Below, in pieces: positions 38,106 through 46,817 of a stretch of 64,000 bases of DNA; the first letter of the stretch is position 1; each line of letters begins with the position of its first letter. Where the stretch lies: positions 1-64,000 of the forward strand of contig NZ_UPSE01000161.1 of the NCBI RefSeq assembly GCF_900573885.1, read 5' to 3'. Under the pieces are notes generated by a model. The model did not search any database. It saw only the letters and a program-made list of their open reading frames with translations, and had not been told where the DNA came from. Both the position numbers and the translations under genes were made by a program. The DNA comes from Pseudomonas viridiflava (GTDB taxonomy: Bacteria > Pseudomonadota > Gammaproteobacteria > Pseudomonadales > Pseudomonadaceae).

Positions 38106-38771
38106 TTATGCGTAGGCGTATTCGCCGCCTCGCTCAAGCGCGCGCTTGTACGCGGGCCGTGCGTGAATTCGCTCAAGAAACGCTTTCAGCTTCGGCCGGC
38201 TGGCATCCAGACCGGCGCGCGAGGCGGCGGCTTCCAGCGGAAAGCTCATTTGAATATCGGCCGCGCTAAAGGTGTCGCCGGCGAACCATTCGTTCTTGCT
38301 CAGTTCACCTTCGAGGTAGTCGAGGTTCTCGCGCAGTCGAGGGTTGATAAACGTGCTTTTCACTTTGCCGGCGATGCCGCGTGCAATCGGTTTGACGAAG
38401 AACGGCATCGGCGCTTTTTCAATGCCGTCGAATACCAGCTTGAGCAACAGCGGCGGCATGGCCGAGCCCTCGGCGTAATGCAGCCAGTAGCTGCAGCGAA
38501 CGCGTTCAGGCGTGCCATCGGTGGGCAGCAATTGCTGGCCGTAGCGGCCGGCCAGGTACTCGATGATGGCGCCGGATTCTGCCAGGGTCAGATCGCCGTC
38601 CGTGATTACCGGCGACTTGCCCAGCGGATGCACAGCGCGCAGTTCCGGCGGCGCCAGCATGGTTTTCGGGTCGCGCTCATAGCGTTTGATTTCGTACTCG
38701 ACGCCCATTTCTTCGAGCAGCCAGAGAATGCGCTGCGAGCGCGAGTTGTTCAGATGGTGGACGGTGATCAT
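38106..38771 (-). CDS. Glutathione S-transferase family protein
   Basis: A 221-residue GST. The thioredoxin-like N-terminal domain (1-80) has HHLNNSRSQRILWLLEEMGV, with the Ser/Arg pair in the active-site loop, and HPLGKSPVITDGDLTLAES (cis-proline and glutathione contacts SxV and ES). The all-helical C-terminal domain has FSAADIQMSFPLEAA. Such enzymes conjugate or reduce electrophiles with glutathione. The actual substrate is unknown. It is between the rubredoxin genes and ubiC, divergent from ubiC. Confidence 0.88.
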   Translation of the reverse strand: MITVHHLNNSRSQRILWLLEEMGVEYEIKRYERDPKTMLAPPELRAVHPLGKSPVITDGDLTLAESGAIIEYLAGRYGQQLLPTDGTPERVRCSYWLHYAEGSAMPPLLLKLVFDGIEKAPMPFFVKPIARGIAGKVKSTFINPRLRENLDYLEGELSKNEWFAGDTFSAADIQMSFPLEAAASRAGLDASRPKLKAFLERIHARPAYKRALERGGEYAYA

Positions 38772-38877
38772 GGGGCGCTTCCTGAAGGCCGGGGTCAGTC
38801 CCGGACGTTAGCGCGCCGCGGGCAAAAAGGCCAAACATGCTAAGCTCGCCGCCCCGTTTGCCGCCGATGTATTTGCC

Positions 38878-39429
38878 GTGCCGCACGCCTCTTTTGCCGA
38901 TACCGCCACCTGGCTGACTGCCGATCAACTGCACCCCGAGCCCGTCCCGGAGGTGCTCGACTGGCTGTTCGACGACGGCTCGCTGACCCGCCGCCTCACC
39001 GCCCTGTCCAGCAATGGCTTCAGCGTTACGCCGCTGAATGAAAGCTGGCAAACCCTGCGCAGCGACGAGTGTGCCGCGCTGAATGTGCGCGAAGGCAGCG
39101 TAGGCTGGGTGCGTGAAGTGTTTTTGCGTGGTCATGGCCAGCCCTGGGTATTCGCCCGCAGCGTGGCCCCGCGCAGCCAGTTGATCGACTCTGATCTGCA
39201 CATGGATGAACTCGGCAGCCGCTCCCTCGGCGAATTGCTGTTCAGCGACCAGGCGTTCAGCCGTGGCCCGCTGCAGGTGTGCCGCTATCCACAGCACTGG
39301 TTGCCCGCCGACGTCAGCGCCGGGCAGCTCTGGGCGCGGCGTTCATGCTTTAGCCGCGACGGCTTGAGCGTGCTGGTGGCCGAAGTGTTTTTGCGGTCCT
39401 TATGGACCGCTGCCGACGTTGCCCTCTGA
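38878..39429 (+). CDS. ubiC: Chorismate-pyruvate lyase
   Basis: A 183-residue enzyme that removes pyruvate from chorismate to give 4-hydroxybenzoate, the first committed step of ubiquinone synthesis. Family features: the WL(T) start region, VREGSVGWVREVFLRGHGQP with the key Arg of the active site, and C-terminal RRSCFSRDGLSVLVAEVFLR, where VAEVFL carries the catalytic Glu. It starts with GTG; no in-frame ATG is nearby. ubiA starts 24 bases after the stop, so the two are an operon. Confidence 0.93.
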   Translation: MPHASFADTATWLTADQLHPEPVPEVLDWLFDDGSLTRRLTALSSNGFSVTPLNESWQTLRSDECAALNVREGSVGWVREVFLRGHGQPWVFARSVAPRSQLIDSDLHMDELGSRSLGELLFSDQAFSRGPLQVCRYPQHWLPADVSAGQLWARRSCFSRDGLSVLVAEVFLRSLWTAADVAL

Positions 39430-39453
39430 AACACTGACAAGGAGTTGCGCTCG

Positions 39454-40344
39454 ATGTACACCCGCCTTTTGCAGTCGTTCAATCGCCTTCACCCGCGCGC
39501 GTTCGACTTTATCCAGTTGATGCGCCTGGACCGCCCCATCGGCATTTATCTGCTGCTGTGGCCGACGCTGTGGGCGTTGTGGATTGCCGCCAAGGGCGTG
39601 CCGTCGCTGGGCAACCTGGTGATTTTTGTACTGGGTGTGATTCTGATGCGCTCGGCCGGCTGCGTGATCAATGACTACGCCGATCGCCACTTCGACGGCC
39701 ATGTGGCGCGCACCAAAGGCCGCCCGCTGGCCACCGGCAAGGTCACGCCAAAAGAAGCGCTGATTCTGTTCGCGGTACTGGTGGCGCTGAGTTTTGTGCT
39801 GGTGTTGTTCACCAACCTCACCACCATCCTGATGTCGTTTGGCGCCCTGGCAATCGCGGCTACCTATCCGTTTATGAAGCGCTTCACCTTCTACCCGCAG
39901 GTGGTACTGGGCGCGGCGTTTTCCTGGGGCATGCCGATGGCGTTTACCGCTGAAACCGGCGAATTGCCGAGCGCGGCGTGGCTGCTGTTTATTGCCAATA
40001 TCGTCTGGACCGTCGGCTACGACACCTACTACGCCATGGCCGACCGCGAAGACGATCTGAAGATCGGCGTTAAATCCACCGCCATTCTGTTTGGCGACGC
40101 CGACCGCGTGATCATCCTCGTGCTGCAAGGCATGGCCCTGCTCTGCCTGGCCCTGGCGGGCGCGCGCTTCACACTCGGCATCTGGTTTCTGCTCGGTCTG
40201 GCCGTGGCCGCTGCGTGTTTCGCCTGGGAATTCTGGAGCACCCGCAACCGGGAGCCGCACCTGTGCCTGGCGGCATTTCTGCACAACCATTGGGCCGGGC
40301 TGGCGATCCTCATCGGCATTGCCGTCGACTTCGCGCTACGCTGA
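39454..40344 (+). CDS. ubiA: 4-hydroxybenzoate octaprenyltransferase
   Basis: A 296-residue membrane prenyltransferase with eight or nine hydrophobic helices. It attaches the polyprenyl tail to 4-hydroxybenzoate. The two aspartate-rich motifs are seen: [20 protein letters not shown] (NDxxDxxxD) and [20 protein letters not shown] (DxxxD). The ATG at 39454 has AAGGAG 9 bases upstream. It follows ubiC directly, with the Pho box for the next gene, phoB, right after its stop. Confidence 0.96.
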   Translation: MYTRLLQSFNRLHPRAFDFIQLMRLDRPIGIYLLLWPTLWALWIAAKGVPSLGNLVIFVLGVILMRSAGCVINDYADRHFDGHVARTKGRPLATGKVTPKEALILFAVLVALSFVLVLFTNLTTILMSFGALAIAATYPFMKRFTFYPQVVLGAAFSWGMPMAFTAETGELPSAAWLLFIANIVWTVGYDTYYAMADREDDLKIGVKSTAILFGDADRVIILVLQGMALLCLALAGARFTLGIWFLLGLAVAAACFAWEFWSTRNREPHLCLAAFLHNHWAGLAILIGIAVDFALR

Positions 40345-40358
40345 AGCGGCGCAACGTT

Positions 40359-40376
40359 CTGTCACACAGCTGCAAT
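40359..40376 (+). promoter_or_regulatory. Pho box upstream of phoB
   Basis: CTGTCAC-ACAG-CTGCAAT matches the PhoB consensus CTGTCAT-N4-CTGTCAT at 12 of 14 conserved positions. It is 54 bases before the phoB start and implies positive autoregulation of phoB-phoR under phosphate starvation. Confidence 0.75.
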
Positions 40377-40430
40377 AATTCCGTTATCTAATGCGGCGCA
40401 AGACAGATTAAACGACCCGAGGTTGGCTCC

Positions 40431-41120
40431 ATGGTTGGTAAGAACATCCTGATCGTTGATGACGAAGCGCCGATCCGCGAAATGATCGCCGTGGCCCTGG
40501 AAATGGCCGGCTACGAGTGCCTCGAAGCAGAGAACACCCAGCAGGCCCACGCCATCATCGTCGATCGCAAACCCGACCTGATCCTGCTCGACTGGATGCT
40601 GCCCGGCACCTCCGGCATCGAGCTGGCGCGCCGCCTCAAGCGTGACGAGCTGACCAGCAACATTCCGATCATCATGCTCACCGCCAAGGGTGAAGAGGAC
40701 AACAAGATCCAGGGTCTGGAAGTGGGCGCCGATGATTACATCACCAAGCCTTTCTCCCCCCGCGAACTGGTCGCCCGCCTCAAGGCCGTATTGCGCCGCG
40801 CCGGCACCGGCGACAGCGACACGCCGATCGAAGTCGGCGGCTTGTTGCTCGACCCCATCAGCCACCGCGTCACCATCGACGGCAAACCGGCCGACATGGG
40901 CCCTACCGAATACCGCCTGCTGCAATTTTTCATGACCCACCAGGAACGCGCCTACACCCGTGGCCAGTTGCTGGACCAGGTCTGGGGCGGCAACGTGTAC
41001 GTTGAAGAACGTACCGTCGATGTTCATATTCGCCGCCTGCGCAAAGCCCTGGGCGAGGTGTACGAGAACCTTGTGCAAACCGTGCGCGGCACCGGGTATC
41101 GTTTTTCCACCAAAAGCTAG
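40431..41120 (+). CDS. phoB: Phosphate-regulon response regulator PhoB
   Basis: A 229-residue two-component regulator. The receiver domain (1-120) has the acidic pair DDEAPIRE, the phosphorylation site [11 protein letters not shown] (Asp54), and K in TAKGEED. The C-terminal winged-helix domain (about 130-229) has [13 protein letters not shown] and [17 protein letters not shown]. Phosphorylated PhoB binds Pho boxes and turns on phosphate scavenging genes. It leads phoB-phoR; phoR starts 14 bases later. Confidence 0.97.
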   Translation: MVGKNILIVDDEAPIREMIAVALEMAGYECLEAENTQQAHAIIVDRKPDLILLDWMLPGTSGIELARRLKRDELTSNIPIIMLTAKGEEDNKIQGLEVGADDYITKPFSPRELVARLKAVLRRAGTGDSDTPIEVGGLLLDPISHRVTIDGKPADMGPTEYRLLQFFMTHQERAYTRGQLLDQVWGGNVYVEERTVDVHIRRLRKALGEVYENLVQTVRGTGYRFSTKS

Positions 41121-41134
41121 GACGTCCAATCTCC

Positions 41135-42433
41135 GTGAATCAAGACTGGCGTGGCGTAGTTATCCGCCGCTTGTTACTGCTGATCGCCGGCTGCCTGCTG
41201 GTGGGGCTGATCAGTGGTGAATATGCATGGAGCCTGGTGGTCGGCCTCGGTGCTTACCTGGGCTGGACCCTCTCGCAGTTGCTGCGCCTGCACAACTGGC
41301 TGAAACACCATCAAACCGATCAGCCGCCGCCCGATGGCTACGGTTTGTGGGGCGAGGTGTTCGACAGCATCTATCACCTGCAACGCCGCGATCAGCGCGT
41401 ACGGGGCCGGCTGCAAGCGGTGATCGACCGCGTGCAGGAATCCACCGCTGCCCTCAACGACGCGGTGGTCATGCTCGACAGCGACGGCAACCTGGAATGG
41501 TGGAACCGCGCCGCAGAAACCCTGTTGGGCCTGAAAACCCCGCAAGACAGCGGCCAGCCCGTGACCAACCTGGTGCGCCACCCGCGCTTCAAGGACTACT
41601 TCGAACAGAGCGCCCATCCGGAGCCGCTGGAGCTGATGTCGCCGGCTAACGACCGCATGCATTTGCAGTTTCACATCACCCAGTACGGCAACGGCGAGCA
41701 CCTGATGCTGGTGCGCGACATCACCCGCATGCACCTGCTGGAGCAGATGCGCAAAGACTTCATTGCCAACGTGTCGCACGAACTGCGCACGCCCTTGACC
41801 GTGATTGCCGGCTACCTGGAAACCCTGCTCGATAACGTTGACGACGTGAACCCGCGCTGGCTTCGCGCCTTGCAGCAAATGCAGCAACAGGGCGGGCGCA
41901 TGCAAAACCTGCTCAACGACTTGCTCTTGCTGGCCAAGCTTGAGGCCACCGATTACCCGTCGGACAACCAGCCCGTGGCCGTCGACTTACTGCTGCTGTC
42001 GATCAAGGGCGACGCCCAGGCGCTGTCCAACGAGCGCCACCGCATCAGCCTCGAAGCGGACCACAACATCCGCCTGAAGGGCAGCGAAGCGGAACTGCGC
42101 AGCGCGTTTTCCAACCTGGTGTTCAACGCCGTGAAATACACGCCAGACAACGGCGAAATTCGCGTGCGCTGGTGGGCCGATGACCAGGGCGCACACCTCA
42201 CTGTGCAAGACAGCGGCATCGGCATCGACGCCAAGCACCTGCCGCGCCTGACCGAGCGCTTCTACCGCGTCGACTCCAGCCGCGCCTCCAACACCGGCGG
42301 CACCGGTCTGGGCCTGGCCATCGTCAAGCACGTACTGCTGCGTCACCGCGCCCGTCTGGACATCAGCAGCGTGCCCGGCAAAGGCAGCACATTTACTTGC
42401 CACTTTGCCCCGGCTCAGGTGGTCAGACGTTAA
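41135..42433 (+). CDS. phoR: Phosphate-regulon sensor histidine kinase PhoR
   Basis: A 432-residue histidine kinase starting with GTG. Two membrane helices near the N-terminus (about 10-28 and 31-50) have almost no periplasmic loop, as in other PhoR. A PAS domain follows (about 95-190; VVMLDSDGNLEWWN). The H-box ANVSHELRTPLTVIAGYLET has phospho-acceptor His215. The ATP-binding domain shows NLVFNAVKYTP (N box), DSGIGIDAKHLP (G1), ERFYRVDSSRA (F) and GGTGLGLAIVKH (G2). It senses phosphate through the PstSCAB-PhoU complex, not encoded here, and phosphorylates PhoB. Confidence 0.96.
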   Translation: MNQDWRGVVIRRLLLLIAGCLLVGLISGEYAWSLVVGLGAYLGWTLSQLLRLHNWLKHHQTDQPPPDGYGLWGEVFDSIYHLQRRDQRVRGRLQAVIDRVQESTAALNDAVVMLDSDGNLEWWNRAAETLLGLKTPQDSGQPVTNLVRHPRFKDYFEQSAHPEPLELMSPANDRMHLQFHITQYGNGEHLMLVRDITRMHLLEQMRKDFIANVSHELRTPLTVIAGYLETLLDNVDDVNPRWLRALQQMQQQGGRMQNLLNDLLLLAKLEATDYPSDNQPVAVDLLLLSIKGDAQALSNERHRISLEADHNIRLKGSEAELRSAFSNLVFNAVKYTPDNGEIRVRWWADDQGAHLTVQDSGIGIDAKHLPRLTERFYRVDSSRASNTGGTGLGLAIVKHVLLRHRARLDISSVPGKGSTFTCHFAPAQVVRR

Positions 42434-42567
42434 TCGGCACGATTGCCATGCTGGGCAAGCGCTTCGCTAGCGGCTAGTCTGCTGATCTGGCGGTGTCCGC
42501 ACCGCCTCGAATGGTGCTTTCCACCGACGCTTTCCACCTATACATCCGGACACCCTGAACCACCCTT

Positions 42568-43908
42568 ATGGACCCTTCTCCTAGTTACGACGCCGCCACG
42601 TATTTCGCTGACTTCGGCCTTATTCTCTTTGCCCTTCTGCTGGTTCTGCTCAACGGTTTCTTCGTTGCGGCCGAATTTGCCATCGTCAAATTGCGCGCCA
42701 CCCGCGTTGACGCCATCGCCGCCAAAAACGGCTGGCGCGGCCATATTCTGCGCACCGTGCACAACCAGCTCGACGCTTACCTGTCCGCCTGCCAACTAGG
42801 TATCACCCTGGCATCGCTGGGCCTGGGCTGGGTCGGTGAGCCGGCGTTCGCCGAGCTGCTGACGCCCGTACTGCACGGTCTGGGCGTGGACTCGCCGCAA
42901 CTGGTGCACGGCATCGCCTTCTTCACCGCTTTTTTCATCATTTCGTACCTGCACATCGTAGTGGGCGAGCTGGCGCCCAAATCCTGGGCCATTCGCCAGC
43001 CGGAGCTGCTGTCGCTGTGGACCGCCGCGCCGCTGTACCTGTTCTACTGGGCCATGTACCCGGCCATTTTCATCCTCAACGCCAGCGCGAACGCCATTCT
43101 GCGTATCGCCGGCCAGGGTGAACCGGGGCCGCACCACGAACACCATTACAGCCGCGACGAGCTGAAACTGATCCTGCACTCCAGCCGCGCCAGCGACCCG
43201 AGCGACCAGGACATGCGCGTACTCGCCTCGGCCGTGGAAATGGGCGAGCTGGAAGTGGTGGACTGGGCTAACTCCCGCGAAGACCTGGTGTACCTGAACC
43301 TGAATGCCGCCCTGCACGAAGTGTTCGCCGTATTCCGTCGGCACAAATACAGCCGCTACCCGGTGTACAACGAAGAGACCGAAGAATTTGTCGGCGTGCT
43401 GCACATCAAGGATTTGCTGCTGCACCTCTCGTTGCTGGAAATGCTGCCATCGGCCCTGAAAATCAGCGACCTGATGATGCCGGTGGAACGCGTAACCCGG
43501 CACATGCCGCTGTCCACGCTGCTGGAAGAATTCCGCAAAGGCGGCTCGCATTTCGCCCTGGTGGAAGAAGCCGACGGCAAAGTGATCGGCTACCTGACCA
43601 TGGAAGACGTGCTCGAAGCGCTGGTCGGCGACATTCAGGACGAACACCGCAAAGCCGAACGCGGCATCCTCGCCTACCAGCCCGGCAAGCTGCTGGTGCG
43701 TGGCGACACGCCGCTGTTCAAAGTCGAACGCCTGCTGGGCGTCGACCTCGACCACATCGAAGCGGAAACCCTGGCCGGCCTGATCTACGAAACCCTCAAC
43801 CGCATGCCGGAAGAGGAAGAAGTGCTCGACGTGGAAGGGCTGCGCATCATCGTTAAAAAGATGAAAGGGCCGAAGGTGATCTTGGCGAAGGTTGTGAAGC
43901 TGGATTGA
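42568..43908 (+). CDS. CNNM/CorC-type transport protein with CBS domains (hemolysin C family)
   Basis: A 446-residue membrane protein. The DUF21/CNNM membrane domain (about 10-200) has LLVLLNGFFVAAEFAIVKLR and ACQLGITLASLGLGWVGEP. A CBS pair follows (about 215-345; KYSRYPVYNEETEEFVGVLH and GSHFALVEEADGKVIGYLTM), then a CorC_HlyC domain (350-446). Members of this family export or regulate Mg2+ or Co2+. The older hemolysin label is not supported by function. It is downstream of phoR (134 bases apart) and closes the core region before the repeat-rich accessory part. Confidence 0.9.
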   Translation: MDPSPSYDAATYFADFGLILFALLLVLLNGFFVAAEFAIVKLRATRVDAIAAKNGWRGHILRTVHNQLDAYLSACQLGITLASLGLGWVGEPAFAELLTPVLHGLGVDSPQLVHGIAFFTAFFIISYLHIVVGELAPKSWAIRQPELLSLWTAAPLYLFYWAMYPAIFILNASANAILRIAGQGEPGPHHEHHYSRDELKLILHSSRASDPSDQDMRVLASAVEMGELEVVDWANSREDLVYLNLNAALHEVFAVFRRHKYSRYPVYNEETEEFVGVLHIKDLLLHLSLLEMLPSALKISDLMMPVERVTRHMPLSTLLEEFRKGGSHFALVEEADGKVIGYLTMEDVLEALVGDIQDEHRKAERGILAYQPGKLLVRGDTPLFKVERLLGVDLDHIEAETLAGLIYETLNRMPEEEEVLDVEGLRIIVKKMKGPKVILAKVVKLD

Positions 43909-43934
43909 TGCGTTTGAGCGTCGATCAACGCAAA

Positions 43935-44034
43935 AACACCCGTCATCCTCGCGAAAGCGGGGATCCAGTATCGTTCAGGTTCAGGTGTTCGCCGCAACAC
44001 TCTGGATTCCCGCTTTCGCGGGAATGACGGTGTT
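43935..44034. repeat. Dispersed palindromic repeat, family A (copy 2)
   Basis: Inverted arms of about 33 bases: ACCCGTCATCCTCGCGAAAG...GGGGATCCAG (43937-43968) and TCTGGATTCCCGCTTTCGCG...GACGGTGTT (44001-44034), with about 32 bases between them. It is just downstream of the CNNM-type gene and may act as its transcription end. Confidence 0.8.
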
Positions 44035-44129
44035 TTGCTGGAAAAGCGCAATAACCTGCCAGGCCACAACCGCCACCGCTCTCTTCTCACACCTTCAGCG
44101 CGATTTCCCCAAGAACCAGAGCACCGGCC

Positions 44130-44225
44130 CCCTGTGGGAGCGGCTTTAGCCGCGATGCTTTTGACCTTAAGCGACAGACACCGGAATCGCGCTCTGGCCA
44201 ATCGCGGCTGAAGCCGCTCCTACAG
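44130..44225. repeat. REP-like palindrome pair, family B (copy 2)
   Basis: Two inverted units: TGTGGGAGCGGCTTTAGCCG (from 44133) and CGCGGCTGAAGCCGCTCCTA (44203-44222). The second lies inside the 3' end of the GMC oxidoreductase gene and encodes its C-terminal residues. Confidence 0.85.
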
Positions 44226-45819
44226 AAACCTCGTCAGCCACAATCAACCCCGCCGCCTTCTCGCCAATCATGATGCACGGCGCATTGGTGTTGCCGCTGA
44301 TCAGCGTCGGCATGATTGAGGCATCTGCCACGCGCAGTCCCTGTACCCCAACCACGTTCAGCTCCGGCGTCACCACGCTCATGGCATCCACGCCCATCTT
44401 GCAGGTGCCCACGGGGTGGAACACGGTGGCGGCGTAAGCGCGGATATACGCCAGCAGTTGCTCATCGCTCCGCACCTCGGCGCCCGGCAGCATTTCCTTG
44501 CCGCGCAGGGCGTCGAAGCTGCTGTCGGCGAGCACTTTACGCGCCAGCTTCAGGCCTTCGATCAGTACCTTGGCGTCGTCCATGTCGGCGAGAAAGTTGT
44601 AGTCGATCTCCAGCTCCCGTTGCGGGCTCAGGCGCAGCTCGCCGATGGACTTGGGCCGCAGCACGCAGGTGTGTACGGCATAGCCGTGGCCCCATTCGAA
44701 CAAGCGCCCACGATGGCTGCGGTAGCCCGGCACAAAGTGAAACTGCACATCTGGCAGTGCAGCGGCCAACGGCGTTCGGGCAAAGCCGCCCGCCTCGACG
44801 TAGTTGGTGGTCAGCCAGCCTTTTTTCTGCAGCAGGTATTTGAACGGCGACAGCACGATGGCCGCCAGCGAGCCCCAGGAAAACCCGAGGGTCAGCGGGC
44901 TGGCCGAGCGCACGGTAATCAGGCCGTCGAGGTGATCTTGCAGGTTCTTGCCCACACCCGGCAGGTCGCACACCACCGGCACGCCCGCCGCTTCCAGCTC
45001 GGCCCGTGGACCGATGCCGGAGTTGAGCAGAATCTGCGGCGAGCCCAGCGCGCCAGCACACAAGATCACTTCGCGGCTGCACGCCAGGGTCAGCGGTTGG
45101 CCGTCTTTGAGCAGGTGCAGGCCGCGCGCGCGGGTGACGTCCATGTCCAGCGATTGCACGGTGCAGCCGGTCAGCACGGTGAGGTTCGGCCGGCCGCGAA
45201 TCGGCGCGACAAAGGCGCGGTAAGCAGACAGGCGCTTGGCGTTTTTCTGCGTCAGGTTGTAGATGCCGGCACCTTCCAGCGTTCCGCCGTTGAAGTCGTC
45301 ATTGCGCTTGATGCCAACCCGCTCGGCGGCTTTTACAAACAGCGTCGACAACGGGTTGGGGTCGCGGGCGCGGTCCACCAGCAATTCGCCCTGAATGCCG
45401 TGCAATGCCGGGTTCTGGCCCAGCAGGTTGCGCTCGGATTTCTTGAACAGCGGCAGCACATCGGCCCAGCTCCAACCGGTACAGCCCAGCTCGGCCCAGC
45501 GGTCGTAGTCCGACGCATCGCCGCGAATGTAGATCATGCTGTTCATCGAACTGGAACCGCCCAGCGCCTTGCCTCGGGGCGTGTGCAGGCGACGGTTGTT
45601 GAGTGCTTTCTGCGGCGTAGAGAAGAAATTCCAGCTGAAGATTTTGCTCTTGTACAAGGTGATGGTGCCGGCCGGCGTTTGCACGCGCGGGCTGGCATCG
45701 CTGCCGCCGGCCTCGAGCAGGCACACGCGCACGGCGGGGTCGGCGCTCAGGCGGTTGGCCAATACGCAGCCAGCCGAGCCGGCGCCGACGATGATGTAGT
45801 CGTACATAGGGTTGGCCAT
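44167..45819 (-). CDS. GMC-family alcohol oxidoreductase (choline dehydrogenase/AlkJ-like)
   Basis: A 550-residue FAD enzyme. It shows the FAD loop YDYIIVGAGSAGCVLANRLS, E in LLEAGG, the GMC signatures RGKALGGSSSMNSMIYIRG and GALGSPQILLNSGIG, and the catalytic pair HPVGTCKMG (His) and SGNTNAPCIMIGEKAA (Asn). It oxidises an alcohol to an aldehyde with electrons going to the quinone pool. The last residues, VGAASAAIGQSAIPVSVA, come from a family B repeat, so the natural end has been replaced or extended. The ATG at 45819 is preferred over one eight codons upstream. Its neighbours (ABC importer, aminotransferase, aldehyde dehydrogenase) suggest an amino-alcohol substrate. Confidence 0.88.
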   Translation of the reverse strand: MANPMYDYIIVGAGSAGCVLANRLSADPAVRVCLLEAGGSDASPRVQTPAGTITLYKSKIFSWNFFSTPQKALNNRRLHTPRGKALGGSSSMNSMIYIRGDASDYDRWAELGCTGWSWADVLPLFKKSERNLLGQNPALHGIQGELLVDRARDPNPLSTLFVKAAERVGIKRNDDFNGGTLEGAGIYNLTQKNAKRLSAYRAFVAPIRGRPNLTVLTGCTVQSLDMDVTRARGLHLLKDGQPLTLACSREVILCAGALGSPQILLNSGIGPRAELEAAGVPVVCDLPGVGKNLQDHLDGLITVRSASPLTLGFSWGSLAAIVLSPFKYLLQKKGWLTTNYVEAGGFARTPLAAALPDVQFHFVPGYRSHRGRLFEWGHGYAVHTCVLRPKSIGELRLSPQRELEIDYNFLADMDDAKVLIEGLKLARKVLADSSFDALRGKEMLPGAEVRSDEQLLAYIRAYAATVFHPVGTCKMGVDAMSVVTPELNVVGVQGLRVADASIMPTLISGNTNAPCIMIGEKAAGLIVADEVSVGAASAAIGQSAIPVSVA

Positions 45820-45846
45820 GGGTAACCTCGATATTTGCCACAACCC

Positions 45847-45964
45847 CGGTCATCCCCGCGAAGGCGGGGATCCAGAATTTCGCAGGTAAACGTAGATGGT
45901 TCTGCAATCACCGCATCTGGATTCCGAATCGTCGGACCGCCGCCTGCGCGGGAATGACGGTGTG
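45847..45964. repeat. Dispersed palindromic repeat, family A (copy 3)
   Basis: Inverted arms GGTCATCCCCGCGAAGGCGG...ATCCAG (45848-45875) and CTGGATTCC...GCGCGGGAATGACGG (45917-45960). The right arm holds CGAATCGTCGGACCGCCGCC, the reverse complement of the insert in copy 1. It sits between the GMC gene and the ABC ATPase gene. Confidence 0.8.
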
Positions 45965-45980
45965 TGGGGGAAGAATTGTG

Positions 45981-46817
45981 CTAATGCACTTGCGCCAAAT
46001 CATCATGCAGCAGCTCAAGAATCCGCCGTTTCATGCGGATGAACTCGGGCTCCATGACCACGTCCATCGTGCGCGGACGGTCGATGGGCACGTCGAGCAC
46101 TTCCTTGATGCGCCCCGGGCGCGCGCCCATGACGTAGATGCGGTCGGCCAGCAGAATCGCTTCGTCGATGTCGTGGGTGACGAACACCACGGTCTTCTTG
46201 GCGTTGCCCCACACCTGCAACAGCAGCTGCTGCATTTGCAGACGGGTCTGGCTGTCGAGGGCGCCGAAGGGTTCGTCCATCAGCAGAATCTGGGGGTCGT
46301 TGGCCAGGGCGCGGGCGATGGCGACGCGCTGCATCATGCCGCCCGACAGTTGCTTGGGGTAATGCTTGGCGAATTTGCTCAGGCCCACTTCGCCCAGGTA
46401 GAACTCGACGATGGTGTTGATTTCATCGCCCGGCAGGCCACGGCGTTTGAGGCCGAATTCGATGTTCTGGCGCACCGTCAGCCAGGGAAACAAGGTGTAG
46501 CTCTGGAACACCATGCCGCGGTCGGCGCCCGGCCCCTGCACCTTTTTGCCGCCCACATAAATGGCGCCGTCGCTGGGTTCAGCGAGGCCGGCGGTGAGGT
46601 ACAGCAGGCTGGATTTTCCGCAGCCCGACGGCCCGACGATCACGGCAAATTGCTGATCCGGCACTTCAAACGACACGTTGTCCAGCGCCGTGAAGGTGTC
46701 GCCGCTCGGCGACTGGTAACGCAGGCTCACGCCTTCCACTTTCAGACGGCTTTCGACGGCAGCGTACTCGCTCAGCGGCGGCATGATGTAGGGCTTGGTG
46801 GAGGCTATTGTGCCCAT
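45981..46817 (-). CDS. ABC transporter ATP-binding protein (nitrate/sulfonate/taurine type)
   Basis: A 278-residue ATPase. Walker A is VGPSGCGKSSLL, the signature is [17 protein letters not shown], Walker B is [12 protein letters not shown], and the switch is VFVTHDIDEA. This set is typical of TauB/SsuB/NrtD. The ATG at 46817 overlaps the permease gene end by 13 bases, so the two are coupled. An ATG eleven codons later (46784) is also possible. It is the third gene of binding protein-permease-ATPase. The substrate is unknown; see the binding protein. Confidence 0.9.
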   Translation of the reverse strand: MGTIASTKPYIMPPLSEYAAVESRLKVEGVSLRYQSPSGDTFTALDNVSFEVPDQQFAVIVGPSGCGKSSLLYLTAGLAEPSDGAIYVGGKKVQGPGADRGMVFQSYTLFPWLTVRQNIEFGLKRRGLPGDEINTIVEFYLGEVGLSKFAKHYPKQLSGGMMQRVAIARALANDPQILLMDEPFGALDSQTRLQMQQLLLQVWGNAKKTVVFVTHDIDEAILLADRIYVMGARPGRIKEVLDVPIDRPRTMDVVMEPEFIRMKRRILELLHDDLAQVH

